A stretch of 64,000 nucleotides of DNA from Solirubrobacteraceae bacterium. GTDB lineage: Bacteria; Actinomycetota; Thermoleophilia; Solirubrobacterales; Solirubrobacteraceae. Shown here piece after piece: positions 7,768 to 16,693 of this stretch; the first letter of the stretch is position 1; each line of letters begins with the position of its first letter. The position numbers were made by a program, and so were the translations under genes. Location of the stretch: the NCBI GenBank assembly GCA_030447505.1, contig JAUJOT010000004.1:267171-331170 (forward strand), written 5' to 3'. The notes beneath the pieces are model-generated. The model had not been told where the DNA came from. It searched no databases and saw only the letters and a list, made by a program, of their open reading frames with translations.

Positions 7768-10041
7768 ATGGCCGTTACGACCCCCGCCAGCCCACGGGTC
7801 GCCACGCGCGTGGGCGTGCGTCCGGCCCCCATTCGCACGCCGCGACCGGGTGCCGCGCTGCTCGCCGCCCTCGTGGCGGTGTGCGCCTACGCGGTCTTCG
7901 CACACGGCGCCGTCGGGCTGCCTGAGGAGCCGCGCCTGCAGATCGGCGTCGCGCTCGTCGCCGTCGGCGCCGCCGTCGGCCTGCTGCTGACGCGCACGCT
8001 CGCGCTGCGCGCGCCGGCCGAGGCCTGGGTCGGCGTCGGGCTGCTCGTCGGCTTTGCGATCTGGTCTGGCGTGTCGCTGCTGTGGTCGGTCGCGCCGGAG
8101 CGCACGTGGGCGCACGTCAACCGCGCGATCTCCTACACGCTCGTCGTCGTGCTCGCCATGACGCTCGCGTCGAGCATGCCGCGCGCGCTCAGCCGCGTGG
8201 CGTACGGGTGGCTGCTCGTTGCCCTCGCCTGCGCGCTGTACGCGATCGCCGGCAAGATCATCCCCGGCGTCGAGATCCTCGGGATCGACTTCAACCACGC
8301 GGCGATCGCGTCGCGGCTGCGCGCCCCGCTCGAGTACTGGAACGCGCTCGGCCTCGTGATGGTGCTCGCGATCCCGATCGCGCTGCGCCTGACGACCGAT
8401 ACGACGCGCCGCGACGTGACGCGCCTGGTCGGGATCGCCGCGCTCTTCGTACTGGTCGTCGCCATGTTCATGACCTACTCGCGCGGCGCGATCCTCGCGT
8501 GCGTTGCGGCGATCGTCGTGCTGACCGCGCTCGGCGGGCAGCGTCTGCGCGGCCTGGCGGTCCTCGGCGTCACGATCGTCGTCTCGATCCCCGTCCTCGG
8601 CCTGGCGTTCAACCGCCCGGCGCTGAAGGGGATCAACGTGCCGCTCGACGAGCGCGTGCCGGACGGGATCGTGCTCGGCCTCGTCAGCGCGGGCTGCCTG
8701 ATCGCGCTCCTGATCGCCGGCTGGGGGATGCTGCATCTCGAGCGGCGCACGCCCTGCAACGAGCAGCGCACGCAGCTCGTCTGGCGTGGGCTGGCGGCGC
8801 TCGCGGCGATCCTCGCCGTGTTCACGCTCGGCGCGATCGTGACGGCCCCGGACGGACCCGGCGGCTGGGCCGACCGCGCCTGGGAGAAGTTCACGCAGAC
8901 GAGCAAGGACGAGGTGTCGGACCCGGCGCGGCTCGTGTCCTCCAACTCCGGAAATCGCTGGGTGTGGTGGAAGGAGGCCGCCGGCGCGTGGTCGGACAAG
9001 CCTCTGCATGGCTGGGGAGCGGGCTCCTTCGCGGTGACGCACAAGATGTACCGCGACGTCGAGCTCGGCGTCACGCAACCGCACAACATGCCGCTGCAGT
9101 TCCTCGCCGAGACCGGGATCGTCGGCACCCTGCTCGTGTCCGGCGCGATCGGCTTTCTGCTGTTCTGCGCGCTCGATCGGCTGCGCGCGATGCGCAGCGG
9201 ACGCGAGCGCGACCTCGGCGTCGCGCTGTTCGCCGGCGCGGTCGCGTGGCTCGTGCACGGGCTCGTCGACTGGGACTGGGACATCCCGGGCGTGACGGTC
9301 CCGGTGCTGATCTTCCTCGGCGTGCTCGTCGCCACGCCGTGGGAGCCGCGCGGGACGCCGCCCGCGCTGCGCAGCGCGACCGGCACGCGCGGTCTCGCGC
9401 TCGCGCTCGCGTGCGTCTGCGCCGGCCTGGTGATCGTCTCGGCGGCGCTGCCGATGCTCGCCGACCAGAAGGCAAGTTCCGCACAGGCCGTCTCGGCGGA
9501 CGCCGGCCCGACCGAGCTGCAGGACGCGGCCGCGAACGCGAACCTCGCGGCGCGCCTTGATCCGACGGCGGTGCGCCCGCTGCTCGCGGCGGCCGCGCTG
9601 GCGGAGGGTCGCGGCAGGCTGCTGGATGCGCGGCGCTTCCTGCTCGACGCCGCCGATCGCCAACCGTACAGCTCGGCGGTCTGGCTTCGGCTGCTCGAGC
9701 TCGCGTCGAAGACCGCCGATCGTCGCGGCGCGAAGGCGGCGGCGCAGCGCCTGCTCGAGCTCGATCCGATCGGGTCCGGCTCGCGCGCGCTGGCCGCGCG
9801 GCTGGCGCTCTTCGAGGTGCCGGCGGCGGGCTCGCCGACCGCGACAGGAACGCCGCTGAGTCCGCGCTACGACGCGTCGCAGGCGATCACCCCGACGCCG
9901 TTCGCCGGGCCGGCGGCGGGCGCGCCGCGCGCGGGGACCGCGACGACGCCGCCCGCGACCGCGACGACGCCGCCCGGCGCCGGCGCGGCGAACGGGACGA
10001 CGACCGCGCCGCCGCCGGCGAGCGCGGGCGACGACGACTGA
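7768..10041 (+). CDS. O-antigen ligase/polymerase-like membrane protein (Wzy/WaaL type) with TPR-like C-terminus
   Basis: 757 residues. About ten or more hydrophobic segments lie between residues 28 and 590. The large extracellular loop contains SGNRWVWWKEA, HGWGAGSF and QPHNMPLQFLAETG, the conserved Arg/His pattern of the Wzy_C ligase domain. Residues about 595-690 form Ala/Leu-rich helical pairs resembling TPRs, and the last 60 residues are a low-complexity Ala/Pro/Thr/Gly tail ending in acidic residues. Likely joins or polymerises lipid-linked glycans at the outer face of the membrane; the substrate cannot be told. No other glycan-assembly genes adjoin it. Confidence 0.8.
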   Translation: MAVTTPASPRVATRVGVRPAPIRTPRPGAALLAALVAVCAYAVFAHGAVGLPEEPRLQIGVALVAVGAAVGLLLTRTLALRAPAEAWVGVGLLVGFAIWSGVSLLWSVAPERTWAHVNRAISYTLVVVLAMTLASSMPRALSRVAYGWLLVALACALYAIAGKIIPGVEILGIDFNHAAIASRLRAPLEYWNALGLVMVLAIPIALRLTTDTTRRDVTRLVGIAALFVLVVAMFMTYSRGAILACVAAIVVLTALGGQRLRGLAVLGVTIVVSIPVLGLAFNRPALKGINVPLDERVPDGIVLGLVSAGCLIALLIAGWGMLHLERRTPCNEQRTQLVWRGLAALAAILAVFTLGAIVTAPDGPGGWADRAWEKFTQTSKDEVSDPARLVSSNSGNRWVWWKEAAGAWSDKPLHGWGAGSFAVTHKMYRDVELGVTQPHNMPLQFLAETGIVGTLLVSGAIGFLLFCALDRLRAMRSGRERDLGVALFAGAVAWLVHGLVDWDWDIPGVTVPVLIFLGVLVATPWEPRGTPPALRSATGTRGLALALACVCAGLVIVSAALPMLADQKASSAQAVSADAGPTELQDAAANANLAARLDPTAVRPLLAAAALAEGRGRLLDARRFLLDAADRQPYSSAVWLRLLELASKTADRRGAKAAAQRLLELDPIGSGSRALAARLALFEVPAAGSPTATGTPLSPRYDASQAITPTPFAGPAAGAPRAGTATTPPATATTPPGAGAANGTTTAPPPASAGDDD

Positions 10042-10128
10042 GCCCTGCGCGCGTCAGTCGTGACGGAGACGCGGAAGACGACGACTGAGCGCTGCGGGCG
10101 TCAGCCGGTGACGGAGACGCGGAAGACG
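10030..10128. repeat. About 47-bp imperfect tandem duplication at the convergent gene ends
   Basis: Two copies, about 10030-10080 and 10077-10128, offset 47-48 bp, each running from gacgacgactgagc to a shared TGACGGAGACGCGGAAGACG (10061-10080 and 10109-10128). The first copy holds the stop of the ligase-like gene; the second holds the stop and last codons of the coiled-coil gene on the other strand. It looks like a recent local duplication that displaced one of the two gene ends. Confidence 0.8.
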
Positions 10129-13100
10129 TCGAGCAGGATCAGGGCCGCGGCCATGACCGCGAGCAGGAAGACGAGGATGCCGACGACGAGCTCGGACGGC
10201 AGCCGGTGCGAGGGCGACCGCAGGCGGGACGCCGGAAGCTCGCTGACGGCTGCGCGCGAGGCGGTCGCCGACGCGGCGGGGGTGCGGCGCAGCTCACGTG
10301 CGCGTTCATGTTCGCGCGGCGGCGCGATGCTGCGGTCGTCCGACGCCGCGGCGCCGACGAGCTCCGGCTCTGCCTCGGGCTCCGCTCGCGGCTTCGGCGC
10401 GACCGGCCGCGCGGCCTCGGGCTCCGCTTTCGCGGCGGCGTCGCGGTCGGCCGCGGCGGCGTCCTTGCGGCGCGCGACCCGCTCGCGGCGGCGCTGCTCG
10501 GCGGCGGCACGCAGCGCCTGCTCCTGATCGCGACGCAGCCGCTTGGCGGCGGCGAGCCGCTGCTCGTCCTCGGCGCGGCGGCGCGCCGTGCGCTCCTGCG
10601 CCTCCTGTGCCTCGGCCTCGCGCTCGCGCTCGCGCTCGCGCTCGTCGAGCGCACGCTGCGCGCTGCGTGCCTCGGTCTCCGCGGCGGCCTGCTTCTGCGA
10701 GGCCCTGGCCGCCCGTGCGGCCGCGCGAAGCGCGGCCTCGCGCGCCTCCGCCGCCTGTTGTTCGGCCTCCTCGCTCGTCGTCGCGAGCTTCTTTATCCGC
10801 CGCTCGAGCGCCTTGCGCGCCGCGCCCTCCGAGCGCGCTCGCTGAGCCGCCTGCGCGCCGGCCGCGATCGCATCGTCGAGACGCTGCTCGAGCAGAGCGC
10901 GCTCGCGCTCGCCCTCGGCGATCCGATCGGTCGCGCGGCGCACGTCCTCGAGCGCGTCCTCGAGGTCGCCGCTCAGCGCGCTCTCGAGTGCGACGAGCCG
11001 GTCGGCGTCGGCCAGCGCGGCAGCGAGCGACTCTTCGAGCGCACGCTGCAGCTCGGCGTCCTCCTCGCCACGACGGTCGGCCTCTTCGCGCGCAGCCGTG
11101 AGCACGCGCGTGAGGCGCTCGATCTCGGCGGCGGCGGCGTCGCGCTCGGACGTCAGGCGCCCGACGTCGTCGCGCGCGGCGTCGCGCTCGGACGTCAGGC
11201 GCACGATCAGCCTCTGGGCCGAGTCGCGCTCGGTGACGAGCTCGCGCAGCTTCGCGGTGAGCTCGTCGCGTTCGGCATTCAGCTGCTCGATCGCGGCACG
11301 TGCGGCGGTGCGCTCGTCGGTCAGCCCCTGGATCGTCGCGGCGGCGGTGGCGCGCTCCGCGACGAGCTGCTCGATCGTCGCGACGGCGGCCGAGCGGTCG
11401 GCGGCGAGCTGCTCGATCGTCGCGCGCCCCGTCGCGTGCGCCGCCGCCAGCTGCTCGAGCTGCGCCTCCGCCGCTGTGCGGCGCGCCGTCAGCTCCTGCG
11501 CCCGTGCGGTCGCCGCGTCGCGCTCGGCGGTCAGTGCGTCCACGGCGGCCGCCGATACGAGCGCCGCGCGCTCGAGGCGCTCGATCTCGGCGCGCGCCGC
11601 GTCGCGCTGCTGGGTGCTCGCCGTGAGCGCGGTGGCGGCGTCGTCGCGCTGCGTCGTCAGCTCGGCGATCTGCGCTTCGGCGCTGTCGAGGCGCTCGCCG
11701 AGCGCCGTGATGCGGCGCTCGGCGGTGGCGCGCTGCTCGGCAAGATCAGCGACCTGCGCATGGCCCTCGTCGCGCTCGCCCGTCAACTCGGCGAGTTGCG
11801 TGAGCGTGCGCTCGTGCTGGGCGGTCAGCTCGGCGAGCTGCGCCTGCGTCGCGTCGCGCTCGGCGCTGAGCTCCTGCAGCTCGGCGCTCGCGTCGCCGCG
11901 GTGGCGCACGAGCGCCGCGATGCGCTGCTCGGCGGCGGTCTGCTGCTTCGTCAGCGTCTCGATCTGCGCGCGGGCGCTGTCGCGCTCGTCGGTCAGCGTC
12001 GCGATCTGCGTCAGCGCCGCGTGATGCGTGGCGGCAAGCGCCTGGATCTCGTCGAGCGCGCTGTCGCGCTCGCCGCTCAGCGTCTCGATCTCCGCCAGCG
12101 AGGCGTTGCGGGCGGCGGCCAACGCCGCGATCTCGGCATGCGCGCTGTCGCGGGCGGCGCTCAACGCCGCGATCTCGGCCTGCGCGGCGTCGCGCTCTGA
12201 GCCCAGCGTCTCGATCTGCGCCAGCGCGTCGTCGCGCTTGGCGCTCAGCTGCCCGATCTCGGCGCGCGCGCTGTCGCGCTCGCTCGTCAGCTCGCGGATC
12301 TCGATGCTCGCCTCGTCGCGACGGGCGGTGACGGCGTCGATCGCTCGCTGCGAATCGGCCCGCTGGATCGTCAGCGCCTCGATCCGCGCGAGCCCGTCGT
12401 CGCGGGCGGCGACCAGCGTCTCGATCGCGGCGACCGCGTCGGCGTGCTGGGCGGCGAGCGCGTCGAGCTCGGCCTCCACAGCCCGGCGCGCGGCGGTCGC
12501 GCGCTCCAGTTCGTCGGCCGTCTCGCGCTCGCGCTGCTCGAACGTCGCAAGCTGCGCCGCGATCGCCTGCGCGGCAGCATCGCGCTGTTCGAGGTCGCCG
12601 GCCAGCGCATCCGCGCGTGCCGTCGTCTGCTCGAGCTCGTGCTCGAGTGACTGCGCCCGCTCGCCGCCGCGCGCGACCTGTGCCGACAGCTCCTCGACGC
12701 GGCTGCGCGCCTGCGCGAGCTCGACGGCGATCGCCGCCGTCTGGGCGCGCGCACCGTCCAGCGCTGCGCTGCGCTCCTGCACGTCGCCGCCGATGTCGCG
12801 CAGGCGCAGCTCGAGCTCCTGGGCGCGCTCGGCGGCCTCCGCGAGCAGCGCCTCGCCGGCGGCTGCGTCCTCGCGCGCCGCGAGCAGCTGCTCCTCGAGG
12901 TTGGCGCCCTGCGAGCGCGCGAGGTCAAGCGCGACGGCCGTGCGCTGCGCCGCCGCCTGTGCCGCGTCGCGCTCCGCGCGCGCCGTCTCGAGCTCGCCGG
13001 CCAGCTCGGTCGCCCGCGCCTGCGCCTCCTGCAGGCGTTGCCCGGCGTCGCCCTGCTCGGAGCGCACCGCCTCGAGCTCGCCCGCCAGCGCGGCGCGCTC

Positions 13101-16031
13101 GGCGCGGACCTCGCTCAGCCTGCGCGCCAGCTCGACACGCTCCTCGCGCAGCTCGGCGAGCTCGGCGCCGACGGCCGCGGCGCTGCGCTCGATCTCGATG
13201 CTCTGCGCCTGCGCCTGCGCGCGCGCGTCCTCGACGGCTCGCGCCGCGTCGGCGAGGTCGTCCTGCGCCGCGCGCAGCTCGCCGGCGCGCGCCGTGGCCT
13301 CCGCGCGGGCGGCGTCGCGCTCGGCGGCGTGCTGCTCGGCGAGCGTCTGGGCGCTCTCGAGCTGGGCGCCGCGCGCCTGCGCCGCGCGCAGCTCCTGCGT
13401 GCGCGCGGCGAGCTCCGCGCGGGCCTTCTCGAGCTCGGCCGCCCGCGCGAGCGCCTCCGCTTGCGCTGTCTGCAGCGTCGCGGCCTGCTTCTCGGCCTGC
13501 GTTCGCAGCGCCTCCAGCGCCTTGCTGCGCGACGCGGCCTTCCAGGAGACGGACTCGAGCTGCGTCTCGAGCGCGTCGGCCGCCGCGGCGCGGCCGGCGA
13601 GCTGCTGCGCGCGCGCCTCGAGCTCGGCCAGGCGGCTGGCCTGCGCGCGCGCGGCGGCGAGCTGCTTGTCGAGCTGCTCGGCGCGCGCGGCCTGGGCGCG
13701 CAGCGCGTCGAGCTGGCGCTCGAGCTCGCTCACGCGGGCGGCGTCGCCACGCGTGCGATCGAGCTCGGCCTCGAGGTCGGCGATCCGCTCGGCCTCGCCG
13801 GTTGCGGCGCGCAGGCGCTGCTGCAGCTCGGGCAGACCGGCGGCGGCGGGCTCGAGCTCGGCGACGCGTGCCTCGAGGTCGGCGCGCAGCTGCGTCGCCT
13901 CCTGCAGGGCGCGCTCGGCGGCCTCGCGCTCGGCGCGCTCGGCCTGCGCTTCGGCGCGGGCGCTCGGAAGGCCGGCTGCGGCCTGCTCGAGCTGCGCCAT
14001 CCGCGCCTGCGCCTGCTCGAGCTGCGCCACCGCGCGCTCGCGCTCGGCCCGCAGCCGGTCGGCGGCGGCCGCGACCGCGAGCTTGGCCTGCTTGCGCTCG
14101 GCGGCCAGTTCGGCGGCGTGCGCCTCGGCGGCGCTCGCCGCCGCGCGCTCACGATCCTGCGCGGCCTGCTCGAGCTCGGCGATCCGCGCGGCGAGCTGCT
14201 CGGCCTGCGCGCGTGACCGCTCCAGCAGCGCCGCCTCGTCGCTCGCGCGCGCGTAGTCCGTGCGCAGCTCCGCGAGCTGCGCACGGGCGCGCTCTACCAG
14301 CGCCTCCGCCTCGCGCCGCTCGCGGTGTGCCGCCTCGAGCTCGCCTTCGAGCTCGGGCACGCGGTCGGCGACCGCGGCCACCTGGCGGCGCGCGGCTTCG
14401 AGCTCGGCCACGCGCGCCTTGAGATCGCGCGCCTGAGCTTCGGCGGTCGCGCCCGTCTCGGCGCGCCTACGCAGCTGATCGAGCTCGCGCTCGAGCGCAC
14501 GGACGCGGCCTGTCGCACGCTGCGCGCGCTCGCCGGCCGCGCGGCCGGCCAGGACCGCCGCGTCGCGCTCGCGCTCGACGCGGCGCGCCGCCTCGAGCGC
14601 GCGCTCGATCTGCGTCGCGCGCGCCGTCGCGACCTGCGTCGCGTCGTTGGCCTCGAGGACCTTCGCCTGCGCGGCCTTCAACGCCGCCGCGCGCTCGGCC
14701 GCCAGCGCCTCTGCGCCCGTCCGCGCGGCCTCGAGTGCGTGCGCCTGCGCCTGCGCCTGCCTGAGCTCGTCGGCGATCTCGGCCGCCGCGGCCTGCGTCG
14801 AGAGCAGCTCGCGCGCGGCGCGCGCCGCCTGCTCCTCGGCGGCCTGCTGCTCGCTGCGCGCACCCTGCGTCTCGCTCTGCGCGCGCTGCACCTGCGCGCG
14901 CGCCTCCGCGACGGCCTTCTCGGTTGCCGCGCGCGCCTCGCCGGCGACGGCGGCCTGCTGCTCGCGCGCCGCGGTCCACTGGCGCTCGATCGTCGCTCGG
15001 GCCTCGGCGCGCGCGGCCTGGATCGCGGCGTCGGCGCGCTTGGCGGCCGACCTCGTCTCCTCGCGCGCGGCCTGGCTCTGCGCCTCGGCGAGCGCCGTCG
15101 CCTGCTCGGCCTGGGCGCGGGCGGCCCGGATCTCCGCATCGGCGCGGGCGGCGCGCTCCTGCGCCTGCGTGCGCGCCTGATCGAGCGTGCGCTGACTCTC
15201 GCGCGCCGTGCGCTCGGTCTCCGCGCGGGCGGCAAGCAGCTCGCGCTCGCGCGCGGCGACGGCGAGCTCGAGCTGCGAGCGCGCCTCGCGCTCAGCGGCG
15301 ACCCGCGTATCGAGCGTCGCGCGCGCCGTCGCGATCTCGTCGCGCGCGCGGCGCGCCTGCTGCTCGGCGGCAGCGCGCGCCTGCTCGAGGAACGCGACGC
15401 GCTCGGCGAGCTCGCGCGTGTCGCGCTCACCGCTGCGCTGCGCGGCCTCCGACTTCGCGCGCAGCCGGACGAGCTCGTCGCGCGCCTCGCGGACGGCCTG
15501 CTCGGCCGCGCCGCGCAACGCGCGCTCGGCCTCGAGGCGCTGCTCGAGCTGCGCCATCGCCTGGCGGCGCTCCTCGGCGGCGCGCTCGGCGTCCTCGCGG
15601 CGGCGGCGCTCCTCGTGCAGCACGCTCGGATCGATCGACAGCGCCGGCCGGGCCGGCTTGTCCGGCTCGGGCTTGTGGGCACGGCTGCGCGTACGAGCCG
15701 CGGCCTGCTTCGGACTGGGTAGGTCGACGATCCCGCGGCTCGTCTCGAGGGCGAACGCGAGGCGCCCGTCGGTCAGCAGGGCGGCTGGGACCGAGAACGC
15801 CGCGCGCCACGGCGGCGCGTCGGGGCCCGCGAGCGGGGCGGCGTCGTCGGGCCCCGGCAGCGGGGAGAGCCGCCGCGGGCGCCGTCCATCGTCGAGCAGC
15901 AGTATCGGCGGCGCCAGGCGCTCGCGAAACTCCGCGCGCCAGCGCCCTGCGATTCGCAACAGCACGGTGCCGCCACCGGCGACCACGCGCTCAAAGCGCT
16001 CGACCTCGAATTCTGGAACGCGGGCGGTCAC
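10101..16031 (-). CDS. Giant tail-anchored coiled-coil protein (1976 residues)
   Basis: No known family was recognised. Residues about 1-110 form a mixed alpha/beta domain with VLLRIAGRW, LLLDDGRR and WRAAFSVPAALL, not matched to a named fold. From about residue 140 to 1850 the sequence is continuous Ala/Glu/Arg/Gln/Leu heptads without helix breakers; residues 1191-1652 are 33 exact-length 14-residue repeats. A basic/acidic linker leads to a single hydrophobic segment (about 1946-1970) and a short tail, VSVTG, so the protein is probably C-terminally anchored with a very long cytoplasmic rod. GTG 16031 overlaps the tmk stop (GTGA), arguing for translational coupling; the frame upstream of it is shadow of tmk. 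Possible roles (scaffold, SMC-like or cytoskeletal spacer) are inference. About 72% GC and strong codon bias make the complementary strand falsely open. Confidence 0.85.
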   Translation of the reverse strand: MTARVPEFEVERFERVVAGGGTVLLRIAGRWRAEFRERLAPPILLLDDGRRPRRLSPLPGPDDAAPLAGPDAPPWRAAFSVPAALLTDGRLAFALETSRGIVDLPSPKQAAARTRSRAHKPEPDKPARPALSIDPSVLHEERRRREDAERAAEERRQAMAQLEQRLEAERALRGAAEQAVREARDELVRLRAKSEAAQRSGERDTRELAERVAFLEQARAAAEQQARRARDEIATARATLDTRVAAEREARSQLELAVAARERELLAARAETERTARESQRTLDQARTQAQERAARADAEIRAARAQAEQATALAEAQSQAAREETRSAAKRADAAIQAARAEARATIERQWTAAREQQAAVAGEARAATEKAVAEARAQVQRAQSETQGARSEQQAAEEQAARAARELLSTQAAAAEIADELRQAQAQAHALEAARTGAEALAAERAAALKAAQAKVLEANDATQVATARATQIERALEAARRVERERDAAVLAGRAAGERAQRATGRVRALERELDQLRRRAETGATAEAQARDLKARVAELEAARRQVAAVADRVPELEGELEAAHRERREAEALVERARAQLAELRTDYARASDEAALLERSRAQAEQLAARIAELEQAAQDRERAAASAAEAHAAELAAERKQAKLAVAAAADRLRAERERAVAQLEQAQARMAQLEQAAAGLPSARAEAQAERAEREAAERALQEATQLRADLEARVAELEPAAAGLPELQQRLRAATGEAERIADLEAELDRTRGDAARVSELERQLDALRAQAARAEQLDKQLAAARAQASRLAELEARAQQLAGRAAAADALETQLESVSWKAASRSKALEALRTQAEKQAATLQTAQAEALARAAELEKARAELAARTQELRAAQARGAQLESAQTLAEQHAAERDAARAEATARAGELRAAQDDLADAARAVEDARAQAQAQSIEIERSAAAVGAELAELREERVELARRLSEVRAERAALAGELEAVRSEQGDAGQRLQEAQARATELAGELETARAERDAAQAAAQRTAVALDLARSQGANLEEQLLAAREDAAAGEALLAEAAERAQELELRLRDIGGDVQERSAALDGARAQTAAIAVELAQARSRVEELSAQVARGGERAQSLEHELEQTTARADALAGDLEQRDAAAQAIAAQLATFEQRERETADELERATAARRAVEAELDALAAQHADAVAAIETLVAARDDGLARIEALTIQRADSQRAIDAVTARRDEASIEIRELTSERDSARAEIGQLSAKRDDALAQIETLGSERDAAQAEIAALSAARDSAHAEIAALAAARNASLAEIETLSGERDSALDEIQALAATHHAALTQIATLTDERDSARAQIETLTKQQTAAEQRIAALVRHRGDASAELQELSAERDATQAQLAELTAQHERTLTQLAELTGERDEGHAQVADLAEQRATAERRITALGERLDSAEAQIAELTTQRDDAATALTASTQQRDAARAEIERLERAALVSAAAVDALTAERDAATARAQELTARRTAAEAQLEQLAAAHATGRATIEQLAADRSAAVATIEQLVAERATAAATIQGLTDERTAARAAIEQLNAERDELTAKLRELVTERDSAQRLIVRLTSERDAARDDVGRLTSERDAAAAEIERLTRVLTAAREEADRRGEEDAELQRALEESLAAALADADRLVALESALSGDLEDALEDVRRATDRIAEGERERALLEQRLDDAIAAGAQAAQRARSEGAARKALERRIKKLATTSEEAEQQAAEAREAALRAAARAARASQKQAAAETEARSAQRALDEREREREREAEAQEAQERTARRRAEDEQRLAAAKRLRRDQEQALRAAAEQRRRERVARRKDAAAADRDAAAKAEPEAARPVAPKPRAEPEAEPELVGAAASDDRSIAPPREHERARELRRTPAASATASRAAVSELPASRLRSPSHRLPSELVVGILVFLLAVMAAALILLDVFRVSVTG
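11076..12461 (-). repeat. 33 tandem 42-bp units encoding 14-residue coiled-coil repeats
   Basis: Read on the minus strand, every unit is exactly 42 bp with no indel over 1386 bp. Consensus is roughly xLTxERDxAxAxIx: Leu at position 2, Arg-Asp at 6-7, Ala at 9, Ile/Val/Leu at 13. Fourteen residues are two heptads, with Leu2, Ala9 and Ile13 core-facing and the Arg/His/Gln at position 6 in an alternate core position. Units differ at most wobble and surface positions, so the array is old rather than a fresh expansion. Confidence 0.85.
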
Positions 16032-16666
16032 GACCGCGAGGAGTGTAGGTCGGACAGCGCGGCCACGGCGAGCGCGAGGACGTGCTCGGCTGTGTCGTCT
16101 GCGTCGAGCACGCGGATCCGCTGCGGGTCGCTCGCCGCCAGCTCGTCGTAGGCCGCCGCGATCGTCTCGAAGAAGACCTGGTCCTCCTGCTCGAGCCGGT
16201 CCGGCGCGACGACCCGCGACAGCTGCCGCGAGCGGGCCGTGATCGGGTCGATCCGCAGCAGCAGCGTGCGGTCGGGCGCGAGGCAGCCGGTGGCGAACGC
16301 GTTGAGCTTCGCGATCTCCTCGATCCCGAGGTCGCGGCCCGCGCCCTGATAGGCCAGCGACGAGTCGACGAAGCGGTCGAGCAGCACCCACGTCCCCGCG
16401 TCCAGCGAGGGGCGCAGGCGCTCGTCGACGAGCTGCGCGCGGGCGGCCGCGTAGAGCAGCGCCTCGGCGCGCGGATCGCAACGCAGCGCGGGATCCTGGA
16501 CGAGCGCGCGGATGCGCTCGGAGAGCTCGACGCCGCCCGGTTCGCGCAGCAGCTCGACCGGCCGCTCGCGAGCGAGGAAGGCATGCAGCGCGGACGCCAG
16601 CGTCGACTTGCCGGCGCCGTCGATCCCTTCGATCGTGATCAGCCTTCCCCGCGGCGATTGGGCCAT
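16028..16666 (-). CDS. tmk: Thymidylate kinase
   Basis: Phosphorylates dTMP to dTDP. 212 residues: P-loop GIDGAGKST, the REPGG motif, DRFVDSSLAYQG (substrate site) and a LID segment with SRQLSR. ATG 16666 puts the P-loop about 15 residues from the start, as usual; the frame continues upstream without support. The stop overlaps the GTG of the giant coiled-coil gene. holB diverges 27 bp away, so the common tmk-holB pairing is kept but as a divergent pair. Confidence 0.93.
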   Translation of the reverse strand: MAQSPRGRLITIEGIDGAGKSTLASALHAFLARERPVELLREPGGVELSERIRALVQDPALRCDPRAEALLYAAARAQLVDERLRPSLDAGTWVLLDRFVDSSLAYQGAGRDLGIEEIAKLNAFATGCLAPDRTLLLRIDPITARSRQLSRVVAPDRLEQEDQVFFETIAAAYDELAASDPQRIRVLDADDTAEHVLALAVAALSDLHSSRS

Positions 16667-16693
16667 CCGGCGCGACGCTACCGTTCTCGGCCG

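Noticed and set aside
11076..12461. Regular 42-bp periodicity resembling a CRISPR or satellite array
   Set aside because: No identical repeats with unique spacers; the period is in frame and encodes heptads of one protein.
12028..14256. Very long plus-strand open frames opposite the coiled-coil gene
   Set aside because: They are complementary shadows: Ser/Ala/Arg composition, no start signals, no domain, and codon bias fits the minus-strand frame.
16032..16481. N-terminal extension of the coiled-coil frame upstream of GTG 16031
   Set aside because: This stretch is the tmk coding region read in another frame and has shadow composition.
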